DNA of 64,000 nucleotides from Sanyastnella coralliicola (GCF_030845195.1 NZ_CP132543.1:3737501-3801500); one strand, 5' to 3'. Numbered from the stretch's first letter, positions 17,168-26,498 are shown. Numbers and translations are program-made. Notes: generated by a model from the letters alone, not told the origin.

Positions 17168-19501
17168 TCAAAATTTGAAGTTGTAGGTAACTGCAGGCAC
17201 CACTGGAAGCAGGTAAGTCTGCTCAGCGTAGGTTGTATTCGGATCGTTTTCGTCTTGAACGAAGTTGATCGAGTAAGCGTTGTGGCGGTTGTAAGCATTG
17301 TAGATGCTGAACACCCATTCACCTTTCCACTTTCTTGTTTCGTTCTTTTTCGGTGTTAACGTAGCCGAGAAGTCGAGACGGTGATAAGCTGGCATGCGCT
17401 CTCCGTTTCGGTCAGAATACACTGGAACAATCATTCCCATGTATTCGAATCGTCCGGTTGGCATCGTTACCGCGTTGCCGGTGCTGTATACCCAGTTCAT
17501 ACCGAAGCTCCATTTCTTATTGAGTTCGTAAGCCACAACGACAGAGACATCGTGTGTACGGTCGAAGTTACTTGCGTACCAATCAGACTGAATTTCTGGA
17601 ATCAATCGTTCACTACGTGCCAATGTGTAGCTCGCCAATCCAGTGATCTTTCCTGTTTGCTTGCGCACCAGGAACTCAATTCCATAAGCTCGGGATTCTC
17701 CTACGCGAAGCTCTCCTTCCAAGTAGCGGTTCAGTAACAACTGCGCGTGATTCGCGAAGTCGATCGTATTTTGCATTTGCTTGTAATAAGCTTCTACCGA
17801 AGCCTCCAGCTTGTTGTCAAAGAAGTTGCGGAAGTAACCGATCGCGTATTGATCTGCAATCTGTGGCTTGACATTCGGGCTTGCAGAGAACCAAACATCT
17901 AGTGGAGATGAAGATGTTGAATTCGTAGCCATCTGAATGAACTGCTGTGTGCGGTTGTAGCTCGCTTTGATCGAACTACGCTCATTTAAGCGATAGTTCA
18001 CCCCTATGCGTGGTTCGAAACCACCGTAGGTTTGGTACACTTCTCCTTTACCATACACTGCAGAGTCAACGACGTTGTATTCATTGTCGAACTCGAAGAT
18101 GGTTCCTTCTCCAACGTTCTGGAAGAGCGCGTAGCGAAGTCCGTAACTCACCGTGAATTTCTCTCCGAATCGTTGTTCGTTGCTGATATATAGCGCGTAG
18201 TCTCGAGAACGTGTAATCGGCATTCTCAGTTCGCCGAGGAATGAATCTTCTCCGGTTCCGCGTGCAAACCCTGGGTCTAACTCTCGCCAGGTCACTGATC
18301 CTCCAAACTGGAGTGTGTTCTGCGGATTGATGAAGTAGTTGTAATCAACCTTCCCAGTCAAGTCTGTGATGTTCGACTCCCACAAGAAGCCAAATTCATC
18401 ACTCACCTGTTCGAGCTTGTAATCGTAATCTGAGTACGTCAGCGTCACATTACTGAAAAGCTTGCTGTTGTAAATGTGGTTCCAGCGAGCCGTTCCTGTT
18501 GAGTTGCCCCATCCAAAGCTGAACTGATCCCCAAAGCCAAAGACGTCACGTCCGTTGTATCCACTCAAGTAGAGACGGTTGTTTTCGTTGACCTTGTAGT
18601 TGGCTTTTAAGTTGAGGTCATAGAAGTAGAGCTTCGTCTGACGCGTAGTAGGGTCACTGCTCGCCAGCAAGAAGATGTCTGCATAGGAACGTCGTCCGGC
18701 AAGTAGAATGGAACCTCGATCTTTCACGATTGGTCCTTCCACTGTGAGTCGTGAAGAAACGCTTCCGATTCCACCTTCGGCATGCCATGTTTTGTTGTTT
18801 CCATCCTTCATTCGAATGTCAAGAACGGACGCCAAACGACCTCCATAACGTGAAGGAATGCCTCCTTTGTAGAGCTGCATCTCTTTGATGGCATTGCTGT
18901 TGAATACCGAGAAAAACCCAAGAAGGTGAGAGGCGTTATATACCGGAGATTCATCTAGAAGGATGAGGTTCTGATCCACAGATCCACCGCGAACGTGGAA
19001 ACCAGATGAACCTTCACCTGCTGCTTGTACCCCAGGAAGCAATTGAATCGCCTTGATGACATCAACTTCTCCCATGAAGGCTGGGATCTTCTTGACCATC
19101 TCCATTTGCATGTTGACGGTTGACATGTTGACTGAGCCTACGTTTTCTTCCGCAGTGCTTTCTCCTTCGATCACGGCTTCGTTCACCAAGATGCCCTGAG
19201 GCGACAATCGAAAATCTTGACGAGTATCGCTGTCGAGCGTGACCACTTGTTCCGTAGGTTCATACCCAATGAAGGAAACCTTCAACGTGTATGTTCCTGG
19301 GTCGAGAGTGATGGAGTAGAATCCGTAAATGTTGGTAGCTGTTCCGAGCGAGAGCTCTTTGACAAATACAGTAGCCCCGATCAATGTTTCCCCGTTCGAT
19401 TCATCGGAGATCTCACCACTGATCGTGATCTTGTCCTGCGCAGAGAGAACACTCGGTATAAAACAGAATGCAAGTAGCAGAACCTTCAGGTAAGAAGACA
19501 T
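17168..19501 (-). CDS. TonB-dependent receptor with carboxypeptidase-regulatory-like N-domain
   Basis: 777 residues. A signal peptide (MSSYLKVLLLAFCFIPSVLSAQ) and a CarboxypepD_reg-like domain (about 25-110: ISGEISDESNGETLIGATVF) precede the plug (about 120-225: IPAFMGEVDVIKAIQLLPGV, GSVDQNLILLDESPVYN). A 22-strand barrel follows, ending in VPAVTYNFKF with a terminal Phe. It pairs with the DUF4249 lipoprotein five bases downstream. This TonB/DUF4249 unit differs from SusC/SusD because no SusD-type gene is present. It imports an unknown ligand across the outer membrane. Confidence 0.92.
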   Translation of the reverse strand: MSSYLKVLLLAFCFIPSVLSAQDKITISGEISDESNGETLIGATVFVKELSLGTATNIYGFYSITLDPGTYTLKVSFIGYEPTEQVVTLDSDTRQDFRLSPQGILVNEAVIEGESTAEENVGSVNMSTVNMQMEMVKKIPAFMGEVDVIKAIQLLPGVQAAGEGSSGFHVRGGSVDQNLILLDESPVYNASHLLGFFSVFNSNAIKEMQLYKGGIPSRYGGRLASVLDIRMKDGNNKTWHAEGGIGSVSSRLTVEGPIVKDRGSILLAGRRSYADIFLLASSDPTTRQTKLYFYDLNLKANYKVNENNRLYLSGYNGRDVFGFGDQFSFGWGNSTGTARWNHIYNSKLFSNVTLTYSDYDYKLEQVSDEFGFLWESNITDLTGKVDYNYFINPQNTLQFGGSVTWRELDPGFARGTGEDSFLGELRMPITRSRDYALYISNEQRFGEKFTVSYGLRYALFQNVGEGTIFEFDNEYNVVDSAVYGKGEVYQTYGGFEPRIGVNYRLNERSSIKASYNRTQQFIQMATNSTSSSPLDVWFSASPNVKPQIADQYAIGYFRNFFDNKLEASVEAYYKQMQNTIDFANHAQLLLNRYLEGELRVGESRAYGIEFLVRKQTGKITGLASYTLARSERLIPEIQSDWYASNFDRTHDVSVVVAYELNKKWSFGMNWVYSTGNAVTMPTGRFEYMGMIVPVYSDRNGERMPAYHRLDFSATLTPKKNETRKWKGEWVFSIYNAYNRHNAYSINFVQDENDPNTTYAEQTYLLPVVPAVTYNFKF

Positions 19502-19605
19502 AGGTGCAGTTTGATGTGGTTTTGTTCAAAGGACAACAACTTCTCAAGAAGTTGCATCTGTCCGTAAAGCAGTCGAACAAGCGCATCAAAATGTTACAGT
19601 TTTCG

Positions 19606-19638
19606 CCAAAGATTTTTGAGCCTTGTTCTGGTTGCAAA
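19606..19638 (-). promoter_or_regulatory. Possible promoter for the TonB receptor/DUF4249 operon
   Basis: On the minus strand TTTG (19638-19635) is followed after 20-21 bases by AATCTTTG (19613-19606), matching TTTG-N-TAnnTTTG except for one base. It predicts a leader of about 100 bases before the ATG at 19501. Confidence 0.4.
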
Positions 19639-19656
19639 TCTGAAACGAAAACGCAC

Positions 19657-19680
19657 GATAATAAGGGGCATTATGCCCTA
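19657..19680 (-). terminator. Probable terminator of the FKBP gene
   Basis: GGGCA/TGCCC arms (19666-19678) surround a three-base loop and are followed on the minus strand by CTTATTAT. The hairpin with its flanking TAGGGC/GCCCCTTA resembles the REP-like hairpins at 29839-30238. Confidence 0.5.
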
Positions 19681-19708
19681 CGGAGATAAATGATGGACGA
19701 ACGGTGTG

Positions 19709-20191
19709 TTACTCGTGGATTCTTGACCACTCTTCTTCTGATGGCTCGCGTACTTCAAGCACCTCTCCATCGAAGTAAAGATCCACTCCAGCAAGCGGGT
19801 GATTCAAGTCGACAACAACCGTATTCTCGTTGTTCTCAGCGATTACCGCAAGGATCTCATTTCCATCTTCATCTTGCAATGGAACCACTTCCCCTTCTGC
19901 GATCAATTCTTCGTCTAATTCGCCGTCAACAACGAACATTGACTTCTCCATTTCAACAAAGGCGTCTTCCTGCTCTGGTCCGTACGCATCCTCAGCTTTG
20001 ATCAATACAGAGAACGCCTTACCAGCTTCCATGCCTTTCAACGTCTCCTCGAACTTATCGAGCATGGCTTCGTGACCATAGATGAATTCAAACGGCTCCT
20101 CAGCCGTCGTTTCTTCAATCAATTCACCATCAGGACCATCAGTGTACAAGCTGTAGTCCATTGAAACGAGTTTTCCTTTTTCAATCTTCAT
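19709..20191 (-). CDS. FKBP-type peptidyl-prolyl isomerase, SlyD-like
   Basis: 160 residues. The order is typical of SlyD: a split FKBP fold with LVSMDYSLYTDGPDGELIEE, then FEFIYGHEAMLDKFEETLKGMEAG, then an inserted-flap chaperone domain (residues about 65-120), then the closing strand VVDLNHPLAGVDLYFDGEVLEV. It is expected to be a cytoplasmic prolyl isomerase and folding helper. The His-rich metal-binding tail of E. coli SlyD is absent; the end is acidic (EPSEEEWSRIHE). Confidence 0.9.
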   Translation of the reverse strand: MKIEKGKLVSMDYSLYTDGPDGELIEETTAEEPFEFIYGHEAMLDKFEETLKGMEAGKAFSVLIKAEDAYGPEQEDAFVEMEKSMFVVDGELDEELIAEGEVVPLQDEDGNEILAVIAENNENTVVVDLNHPLAGVDLYFDGEVLEVREPSEEEWSRIHE

Positions 20192-20251
20192 GACGAAAGG
20201 GGTTAGATGAGATTTGGGTGTAAAGGAAATTCCTTTTTCGACGATAACCTA

Positions 20252-20290
20252 GAAGGGGAATCGATAATCGATAAACTATAATCTATAACT
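20252..20290. repeat. AT-rich degenerate tract, left flank of the DUF2199 gene
   Basis: Units such as ATCGATAATCGATAA and CTATAATCTATAACT occur here. The 21 bases at 20270-20290 match 21273-21293 in 19 positions and in the same orientation, on the far side of the gene. Related words, inverted, lie at 21309-21343 and 30341-30376. Confidence 0.7.
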
Positions 20291-20319
20291 CTTTGGTAGC
20301 GGGATTATGGAGGTCACTA

Positions 20320-21171
20320 TTACCCAATGTTTTTCATCATTTCGTCAATTCTCTTTTTCGCTTCTTTTTGTGAAATTCCATCGTAGTAATCTCTTACAAA
20401 TGGATGGTCAAAATTCTGATGAGGAAAAATTTCAGGTCGACCATTCCCTTTCTTGGTCATGACATCACAGGGAATTGACATAGTGTCTCCATATTCTGGA
20501 ATGTTGTTGCATAACCAGCCAAAATACCCAGTTTCGTGGTCCTCGTTATCGAAATTTGATTCGTAGTCTAAGTAACTTTTTTCGCTTAACGATACCCAAA
20601 GTCCGTAGTCTAGGTTTTGGCAATTGTCGTTCACTTTTTGTGTGAGTGTGACCCTTATAAAGCGGTCAACTTGGCCATCGTGATGAATTTCACAAAAGTC
20701 AGAGTTCAGTGTTCCGTGTTCAGACTTTTCTTGTTCGGAAAGGCAGTCATAGTTCGCAGGCGACTTGAAGGCTAATGATGGCCAGTCTGAATGAGCTATT
20801 CCGCACTCGGTGCAATGAAAGTGGTTTTCTTTTTCAGCTTTGCTGAACAGTATTGTCTCGTTTCTTTCGAAAGGCGGTTGAGCTATGATTCCTTTCCAAT
20901 TCTCTTCTATTTCAGGGAGTTCGCTCATTAATGCGGTTACAAATAATCTCCATCCACTAAAGCTCTCCGTGAGAATTGCGGATTTACTTTGCGCTTCGAT
21001 TTTTAGACAAATTTCATCTAGGGTCAATAGATCAATCTTGAATCCCGTTAGACAAGTGATTTCACTCCAATCGAATTGGGTGACAAGTCCATTATGATTG
21101 ATGACAAAACCGTTATCGGTTAATTCAACCGTTTTAATCTGAGTTTTCTTCTTCCATTTATTCCAGAACAT
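20320..21171 (-). CDS. DUF2199 domain protein with an extra N-terminal domain
   Basis: 283 residues. The C-terminal about 170 match DUF2199: FHCTECGIAHSDWPSLAF with the CxxC, LNSDFCEIHHDGQVDRFIR, DYGLWVSLSEKSY, GYFGWLCNNIPEYGDT and FDHPFVRDYYDGIS. The N-terminal 110 residues are a separate domain (VELTDNGFVINHNGLVTQFDWSEI, FSGWRLFVTALMSELP) that I do not recognise. No signal peptide, so cytoplasmic. Its function is unknown. Base composition is visibly more AT-rich than that of its neighbours, and the gene is bracketed by matching repeat tracts (20252-20290 and 21268-21343), so it may have been acquired. Confidence 0.75.
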   Translation of the reverse strand: MFWNKWKKKTQIKTVELTDNGFVINHNGLVTQFDWSEITCLTGFKIDLLTLDEICLKIEAQSKSAILTESFSGWRLFVTALMSELPEIEENWKGIIAQPPFERNETILFSKAEKENHFHCTECGIAHSDWPSLAFKSPANYDCLSEQEKSEHGTLNSDFCEIHHDGQVDRFIRVTLTQKVNDNCQNLDYGLWVSLSEKSYLDYESNFDNEDHETGYFGWLCNNIPEYGDTMSIPCDVMTKKGNGRPEIFPHQNFDHPFVRDYYDGISQKEAKKRIDEMMKNIG

Positions 21172-21219
21172 TTCTGTTGATATTCAAATGTTAAGCAACT
21201 GAATTTTTAGCTCTGGTTA

Positions 21220-21343
21220 TGGGTTGCCTAATACAACCCAGCCTTCGTTAGGCTTTGACTACGCTGAGAACGGATAACCAATAATCTATAACTGAAACAT
21301 CATCAGTGGTTATAGGTTATAGTTTATCAGTTATAGTTTAAGC
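21220..21343. repeat. Hairpins plus AT-rich degenerate tract, right flank of the DUF2199 gene
   Basis: A hairpin TGGGTTG/CAACCCA with a 7-base loop (21220-21240) comes first, followed by a small AGCCT/AGGCT hairpin. The tract 21268-21343 (GGATAACCAATAATCTATAACT and, inverted, GGTTATAGGTTATAGTTTATC) then matches the left flank at 20270-20290. Confidence 0.7.
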
Positions 21344-21347
21344 TTGC

Positions 21348-22112
21348 TTAAGATACAGCGACAGCGTAGTATTCCGCTACGCGATCCCAGTTAATCACTT
21401 CCATAAACGCATTGATGTAGTCTCCGCGTTTGTTCTGGTAGTTTAGGTAGTAGGCGTGTTCCCAAACATCGATGCCTAGGATTGGCATTCCTGTTTGTTC
21501 TACCACCTTATTCATGAGTGGGTTGTCTTGATTCGCTGTTGACATGACGAACAACTTCTTGTCTTCACCAACACATAGCCATGCCCATCCGCTTCCGAAG
21601 CGAGACTTGGCAGCGCTGAAGAAAGACTCTTTGAAAGCATCGTATGAACCTAGATCACGATCGATGGCTGCAGCAAGGTCACCTGAAGGAGCGTTGGCGC
21701 CTCCTGGCTCCATGACCTTCCAGAACATGCTGTGGTTGAAGTGACCTCCGCCATTGTTGCGAACACCGGTTTGATCAAGAGATACATTTTCGAGGATGCC
21801 TGCGATATCCATGCCTTCGAAACCAGGGGTTTCAGCTAGTGCGGCGTTCAGTTTGCGAACATAGCCAGCGTGGTGCTTGCCATGGTGAATCTCCATGGTC
21901 ATGGCGTCAATTGAAGGAGCCAATGCATCAAAGGCATACCCTAGTTCCGGAAGGGTGAATTCTTTCATTGGAGGGGGAGGTGGTGGTACATCTCCTTCAG
22001 AGGCGTTACCGCCTTTTTTATTGGTTTCTCCAGGGCTACAAGCAAAGAATGGAGCGACAACAACGCCGGCTCCCATGATGCCAGTCAAACGCAGAAATTC
22101 ACGCTTTTTCAT
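21348..22112 (-). CDS. Fe/Mn superoxide dismutase, exported as a lipoprotein
   Basis: 254 residues from the ATG at 22112. The longer frame to 22226 is rejected because its first 38 residues come from a GC-rich repeat. The N-terminus [25 protein letters not shown] looks like a lipoprotein signal with a Tat-like KREFLRL start and a FFAC lipobox. A Gly/Pro-rich linker with six prolines follows. The mature domain keeps the SOD ligands: His in [10 protein letters not shown], His in [11 protein letters not shown], and Asp and His in [13 protein letters not shown]. It should detoxify superoxide outside the cytoplasm. Most family members are cytosolic. Confidence 0.9.
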   Translation of the reverse strand: MKKREFLRLTGIMGAGVVVAPFFACSPGETNKKGGNASEGDVPPPPPPMKEFTLPELGYAFDALAPSIDAMTMEIHHGKHHAGYVRKLNAALAETPGFEGMDIAGILENVSLDQTGVRNNGGGHFNHSMFWKVMEPGGANAPSGDLAAAIDRDLGSYDAFKESFFSAAKSRFGSGWAWLCVGEDKKLFVMSTANQDNPLMNKVVEQTGMPILGIDVWEHAYYLNYQNKRGDYINAFMEVINWDRVAEYYAVAVS

Positions 22113-22142
22113 CGGTTCTAGGGTTTTGGTATCTAGGTAACA

Positions 22143-22150
22143 CGAATGTA
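22143..22150 (-). promoter_or_regulatory. Weak -7-like element for the superoxide dismutase gene
   Basis: TACATTCG on the minus strand, 30 bases before the ATG at 22112, matches TAnnTTTG with one change. No -33 element is evident, so this is tentative. Confidence 0.25.
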
Positions 22151-22166
22151 GGGAATTGGTTCGATT

Positions 22167-22312
22167 TAGGCCGGCATCCGGCGTCCGGCGTCTGGCGTCT
22201 GTTTTGGGCTCGGTCTTTTGGAGCATGTATGTTCTACAGGGTTAATCCACGTACGCCCGATTCCGGTTAACCCTCGGATGCCGGACGCCGGACGCCGGAA
22301 GTTGATGCCGGA
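22167..22312. repeat. GC-rich quasi-palindrome between divergent genes
   Basis: The left arm (22169-22200) contains repeated GGCATCC/GGCGTCC/GGCGTCT units. The right arm (22275-22312) contains the inverted set GGATGCC/GGACGCC/GGACGCC and GATGCCGG. An inner pair, GGGTTAA (22239-22245) and TTAACCC (22267-22273), is nested inside. The whole lies in the 317-base gap between sod (minus) and the AsmA-like gene (plus). Confidence 0.75.
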
Positions 22313-22429
22313 ATAAAACAACAACCTCCCCCTGGTCACCGTTAAATAAACACCGCCTTGTTCAGAGCTTCTTCCTACCGGGTATACGTCCAAGGTGTTT
22401 TGGCCTACTTTATGCAGTTCTATTGACGC

Positions 22430-25144
22430 ATGCGGAAGCTCATTAAAATAGCCCTCAGAATATTCGCGGTGTTCGTCGTGGCGATCGTCGCTTTGCTTAC
22501 GTGGGCCTACGTGAACGAAGATGAGTTGGAGCAGGAAGCCGTGCAGGCCTTGGAGGCAGGGTTGCTCACAGATATGAGCGTTCAAGAGATAGATCTCTCC
22601 GTAATTCGACGTTTTCCGAATATTTCACTGGCATGCTCCGATGTTTTCTTGACCGATACCTTCGGTGAGGGAGATACACTACTTTGGGCTGAAGAAGTCA
22701 GCTTTGAACTCGGACTATTTTCCGCATTAAGCGGGAATTATAGCTTTCAACAAGTCAGAATCTCTGACGGCGGAATGCATCTCACACGAGATGAAAAAGG
22801 AAGAGACAATTACCATTTCTGGAAGGCTTCAGAATCTACGGATAGCACCAATGCTACCCTCGATATCAGTAAGGTGAAACTCCACAACATCCACTTCAGA
22901 ATGGTGGATGATTACTCCAAAGTGTACGTGGAAACGCTGCACTTGGCGGCGAATGTAGATGGCGTCATCCAAGGCGATACCGTGAAGTTAGCAGGAGACC
23001 TTCAAACCCCACATGCCTACGTGGATGTGGAAGGTAAGAACTGGGTGCCGGGTATCGATGTGAGCGGACAACTCGAGACTGTTCTCGCGATTGAAGCCCA
23101 AGATTATCAGTTTACCAACGTTGATCTTCAGGTGGCCGACTTTGACATTGAAGGTGACGCCAGGTTCCACATCAACGACCTAGGTGTTTTGTGTGATATG
23201 GAAGCAGATTTGGAACGCGTTGACCTCACTCGTTTGCGTGCGCTCTTGCCTCCTGCAGAAGCTCGGGTGCTGAATGAATATCAAGCCCAAGGAATGGCTC
23301 GCGGACATCTTTCTTTAGCAGGCCTGGCCGGCCGGAATCAGATTCCTGCATGGTCTTTTAATGGCGAGTTAAAGAACGGCTTGCTTACGGAACAAGAGCA
23401 GAAGATCGAACTTGACGACATCCGCTCGCAATTCAAAGTTTCCGGTGGAGCGGAGAATGCTGGTGTCTTAGAAATTGCAGCCTTCAAAGCATCGCTTGAA
23501 GGTGGGAAAATCAGCTTGAACGGGAAGCTCAACGACTTCGAAACCCCAGTGGTGTTGGCAGACATTGATGCCTCGTTTGATCTAGGAGACCTCCAACGCT
23601 TTCTGCAATTAGACTCTATTGGTGCCCTTACGGGCGAATTGGAGTTGGAGGCGCGTTTCTCAGGAAGCATTCCAATGCGTTCCGCCAATGGCGGGAATGA
23701 AATAGACCCCGCGGCCTTGAGAAGTGCAAAGTTGAATGGGAAACTTGAACTTGACGACGTCGGCATCGCACTCCACGAATTGCCTCGTCCGCTTGAGCGA
23801 ATTAACGGTGAATTCGAACTGGAAGGTGAGGTTGGCCGGATCAAAGAAGCCCAAGTCTCTATTGGCGATACCGATTTAGAACTCACCGGAGAAATGCGAA
23901 ACCTCTTGCCTTGGTTGGTTGCCAAAGGAGAAGTGTTAGACATTCAGGCACGTTGCGAAAGTGATGCCTTTGATTTGGCTTCATTCCTGACAGACGATGC
24001 CACAAGCGAAGAAGCGGCCAGCGAATACGAAGTGTTCCTACCGGAGGATCTGCGCGTCACGGTGGATGTTGAGTTTGATCATTTTACTTTCCGCGAGTTC
24101 ATTGCCCATGATGTGAAGGGCGAAGCAAGTTTGAGTTCGAAAGGAATCTTCTTTGACCCCTTGCATTTGAATACAGCCGATGGCGAGCTAGATCTTCAAG
24201 TGAGTTTGACGCCGAATCAATCGGGTTACTCTATTGTCGCTAACGCGGGAATGAAACAAATGGACGTTAAAGAGCTGTTCTTGGAGTTTGAGCAGTTCGG
24301 TCAAGACTTTATCACTTCCAATAATGTTCGAGGTGATTGTACTGCGACTGCGACATTCCGAGCGTATGCGAGTAAGTCATTAGAAATAGACGCTCAGAGC
24401 ATTGAAAGCAATATTGACCTCAAGGTAGAGAACGGAGAGTTGATCGGCTTGAAAAGCATGAAGGCCATCAGTGATTTCATGCGGGAGAATAAGCTGATCA
24501 ATCCATTCGTGCGCGCAGATGAGTTGGAAGAGAAAATGGAGCACATCCGGTTCGCGACCTTGGAGAATCAAATTCGAATCGACAACGGGAAAATCTACTT
24601 CCCTACGATGGATATCAAGTCGAGCGCCATGGATATCACCATTAGCGGAACCCACTGGTTTGACCAGAAGATCGATTATAGCTTGGCGTTGTATCTACGC
24701 GACATTCTTATCCAAAAGAATCAGACAGAGTTTGGAGTGGTTGAAGATGACGGACTAGGAAACCGTTTCTTCTTATCGATGACAGGAACTACGGACGACC
24801 CGAGTTTCGGATATGATCGACTGGCGCGGAAAGAACAGCGCAAAGAAGAACGGAGACAAGAACGCGAAGACTTTAAAGATGTGTTACGTGAAGAATTGGG
24901 CATCTTCAAAGGTTCAGCTGACACCACTAAAAAGGCAGAGAAGAAGCCGGAGCCTAGCGGTAGCACCATCACTGTGCATTGGGGCGATGAAGGGGAAGAG
25001 AAGTCGAGTTCTTCGAAGGAATCAACCTCAAGTGGTTCTTCAGACGATGGAAAGAAGAAAAAGAAGAGATGGCGTTTGTTGAACGACGATGACGAAGAGG
25101 AGACAGAAGACGCCCCTGATATTGACGACGACGACGATTACTAA
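22430..25144 (+). CDS. AsmA-family membrane-anchored protein
   Basis: 904 residues. One N-terminal membrane helix (about 5-27: IALRIFAVFVVAIVALLTWAY) is followed by a long beta-rich periplasmic part of the AsmA type (VQEIDLSVIRRFPNISLACSDVFLTD near 45-70; TATFRAYASKSLEIDAQSIE near 640; a closing MDIKSSAMDITISGTHWFDQ around 730). The last 110 residues are charged and low-complexity, ending in runs of Asp/Glu. AsmA/TamB relatives help move lipids or assemble the outer membrane. The stop overlaps the next start by one base (TAATG), so translation of the methyltransferase is probably coupled. Confidence 0.82.
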   Translation: MRKLIKIALRIFAVFVVAIVALLTWAYVNEDELEQEAVQALEAGLLTDMSVQEIDLSVIRRFPNISLACSDVFLTDTFGEGDTLLWAEEVSFELGLFSALSGNYSFQQVRISDGGMHLTRDEKGRDNYHFWKASESTDSTNATLDISKVKLHNIHFRMVDDYSKVYVETLHLAANVDGVIQGDTVKLAGDLQTPHAYVDVEGKNWVPGIDVSGQLETVLAIEAQDYQFTNVDLQVADFDIEGDARFHINDLGVLCDMEADLERVDLTRLRALLPPAEARVLNEYQAQGMARGHLSLAGLAGRNQIPAWSFNGELKNGLLTEQEQKIELDDIRSQFKVSGGAENAGVLEIAAFKASLEGGKISLNGKLNDFETPVVLADIDASFDLGDLQRFLQLDSIGALTGELELEARFSGSIPMRSANGGNEIDPAALRSAKLNGKLELDDVGIALHELPRPLERINGEFELEGEVGRIKEAQVSIGDTDLELTGEMRNLLPWLVAKGEVLDIQARCESDAFDLASFLTDDATSEEAASEYEVFLPEDLRVTVDVEFDHFTFREFIAHDVKGEASLSSKGIFFDPLHLNTADGELDLQVSLTPNQSGYSIVANAGMKQMDVKELFLEFEQFGQDFITSNNVRGDCTATATFRAYASKSLEIDAQSIESNIDLKVENGELIGLKSMKAISDFMRENKLINPFVRADELEEKMEHIRFATLENQIRIDNGKIYFPTMDIKSSAMDITISGTHWFDQKIDYSLALYLRDILIQKNQTEFGVVEDDGLGNRFFLSMTGTTDDPSFGYDRLARKEQRKEERRQEREDFKDVLREELGIFKGSADTTKKAEKKPEPSGSTITVHWGDEGEEKSSSSKESTSSGSSDDGKKKKKRWRLLNDDDEEETEDAPDIDDDDDY

Positions 25145-26466
25145 TGGATCATTCGTTACCTACCGACTTCGTTTCACGCCTTGAACGACAGTTTCCTGAC
25201 CATGCAGCTCAGATCATTGAAGCCATGCATGGCGTTCCGCGAACAGCGATAAACTACAACACCCAAAAGCCAACAAATCAACGAATTGGGAAGCCATTGA
25301 CTTGGAACCCTCATGGGAGGTTTGTGGATGCTGAGAAGCAATTTGCCTTGGACCCACTGTGGCATGCAGGCGCGTATTATGTGATGGAGCCTGGTTCACA
25401 GAGCTTGGCGAGTATGCTCTCGTTGTTGTCAATGGAAGAAGGAGCTTGGCGAGTGCTCGATTTATGCGCCGCACCAGGAGGGAAGACGACCGTGATTTTG
25501 AACCACTTGAATGACCAAAGCTTGTTGGTGTCGAATGAAATTCACCGGCAGCGCTCTCAAATTCTACTCGAGAACAGCATTAAGTGGGGTCGGTCAAATC
25601 ACTTGGTCTCGAACGCTAGTCCGGATGACCTCACGAATTCCGGAGCTTCCTTTGATTTGATCGTCATTGATGCACCTTGCGGAGGTGAAGGCATGTTCCG
25701 GAAAGACCACAATGCTCGCGCTGAATGGTCAGAGGACAATGTGGCCATGTGCGCTGCTAGACAAGAAGATATTCTCGATGCCGCGAAGCAGTTATTGGCT
25801 CCTGACGGTGTGATTATTTATAGCACCTGTACACTGGCTAGCGCCGAAAATGACAACCAGTTGAAGCGCCTATTAGACTCAGGAGAATTCGAGCTCTTGG
25901 AAGGTTGGGATCAACTCTCATTTGCTGAAGCCGGAGCCCTTCAAACGGAATGTGGGTGGCAATTCGCACCGGGATTGACAGAGAGCGAAGGCCTTTTCAT
26001 CTCCGCCATCCAACTCAAAAAAGGAGGGAAACAAGAACGTCCGGCAAAGGAACGGTATCAACGCTGGAAAGGTGAGAATACCTGGTTCGATCACTTGGAT
26101 TCGTCTCACGTTTTTGATGTCAAAGGAAACCCGCGATTCATTGAAGAAGACGTGTTGTTGACCTTGGAACAACTTCAAGGCGCGAAGATTCCGGTGTTGA
26201 AGGCAGGCATTGGTCTGGCCCGCGCAAAAGGAAAGCATCTTGTTCCTGATCATGAATTGGCGATGTGGTCACAGCAGCAAAAAGAGGCCATCGAACTGGA
26301 TGAAACTGCTGCTTTAGACTACCTCCGTGCCCAAAGCGGGAGAGCGGCTTATCCTAAGGGCTGGCAGCTCGTAAGTTTTGAAGGGATGAACCTCGGTTGG
26401 ATGAAGAGTGTAGGCGACCGATGGAACAATCACTACCCTGAGAAATGGAAACTTCGCCTGCGATAG
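25144..26466 (+). CDS. RsmF-like rRNA (cytosine-C5) methyltransferase
   Basis: 440 residues, close to the RsmF/YebU length. A short N-terminal domain leads into the SAM-binding core with motif I LDLCAAPGGKTT (near 105), motif IV DAPCGGEGMFRKD (near 180, catalytic-loop Cys) and motif VI YSTCTLASAEND (near 225, nucleophile Cys). The C-terminus has the RsmF-type PUA-like part (GIGLARAKGKHLVPDHELAMW). It would methylate cytosine in 16S rRNA, but the exact position cannot be told from sequence. A strong terminator at 26598 ends the two-gene unit. Confidence 0.9.
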   Translation: MDHSLPTDFVSRLERQFPDHAAQIIEAMHGVPRTAINYNTQKPTNQRIGKPLTWNPHGRFVDAEKQFALDPLWHAGAYYVMEPGSQSLASMLSLLSMEEGAWRVLDLCAAPGGKTTVILNHLNDQSLLVSNEIHRQRSQILLENSIKWGRSNHLVSNASPDDLTNSGASFDLIVIDAPCGGEGMFRKDHNARAEWSEDNVAMCAARQEDILDAAKQLLAPDGVIIYSTCTLASAENDNQLKRLLDSGEFELLEGWDQLSFAEAGALQTECGWQFAPGLTESEGLFISAIQLKKGGKQERPAKERYQRWKGENTWFDHLDSSHVFDVKGNPRFIEEDVLLTLEQLQGAKIPVLKAGIGLARAKGKHLVPDHELAMWSQQQKEAIELDETAALDYLRAQSGRAAYPKGWQLVSFEGMNLGWMKSVGDRWNNHYPEKWKLRLR

Positions 26467-26498
26467 GCACATCTACAAAGTAATCACCGACACAGGTA

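Noticed and set aside
22166-22585. Minus-strand frame of 139 codons over the sod/AsmA spacer
   Set aside because: It is antisense to the AsmA-like signal region and to the GC-rich repeat; no start context or domain supports it.
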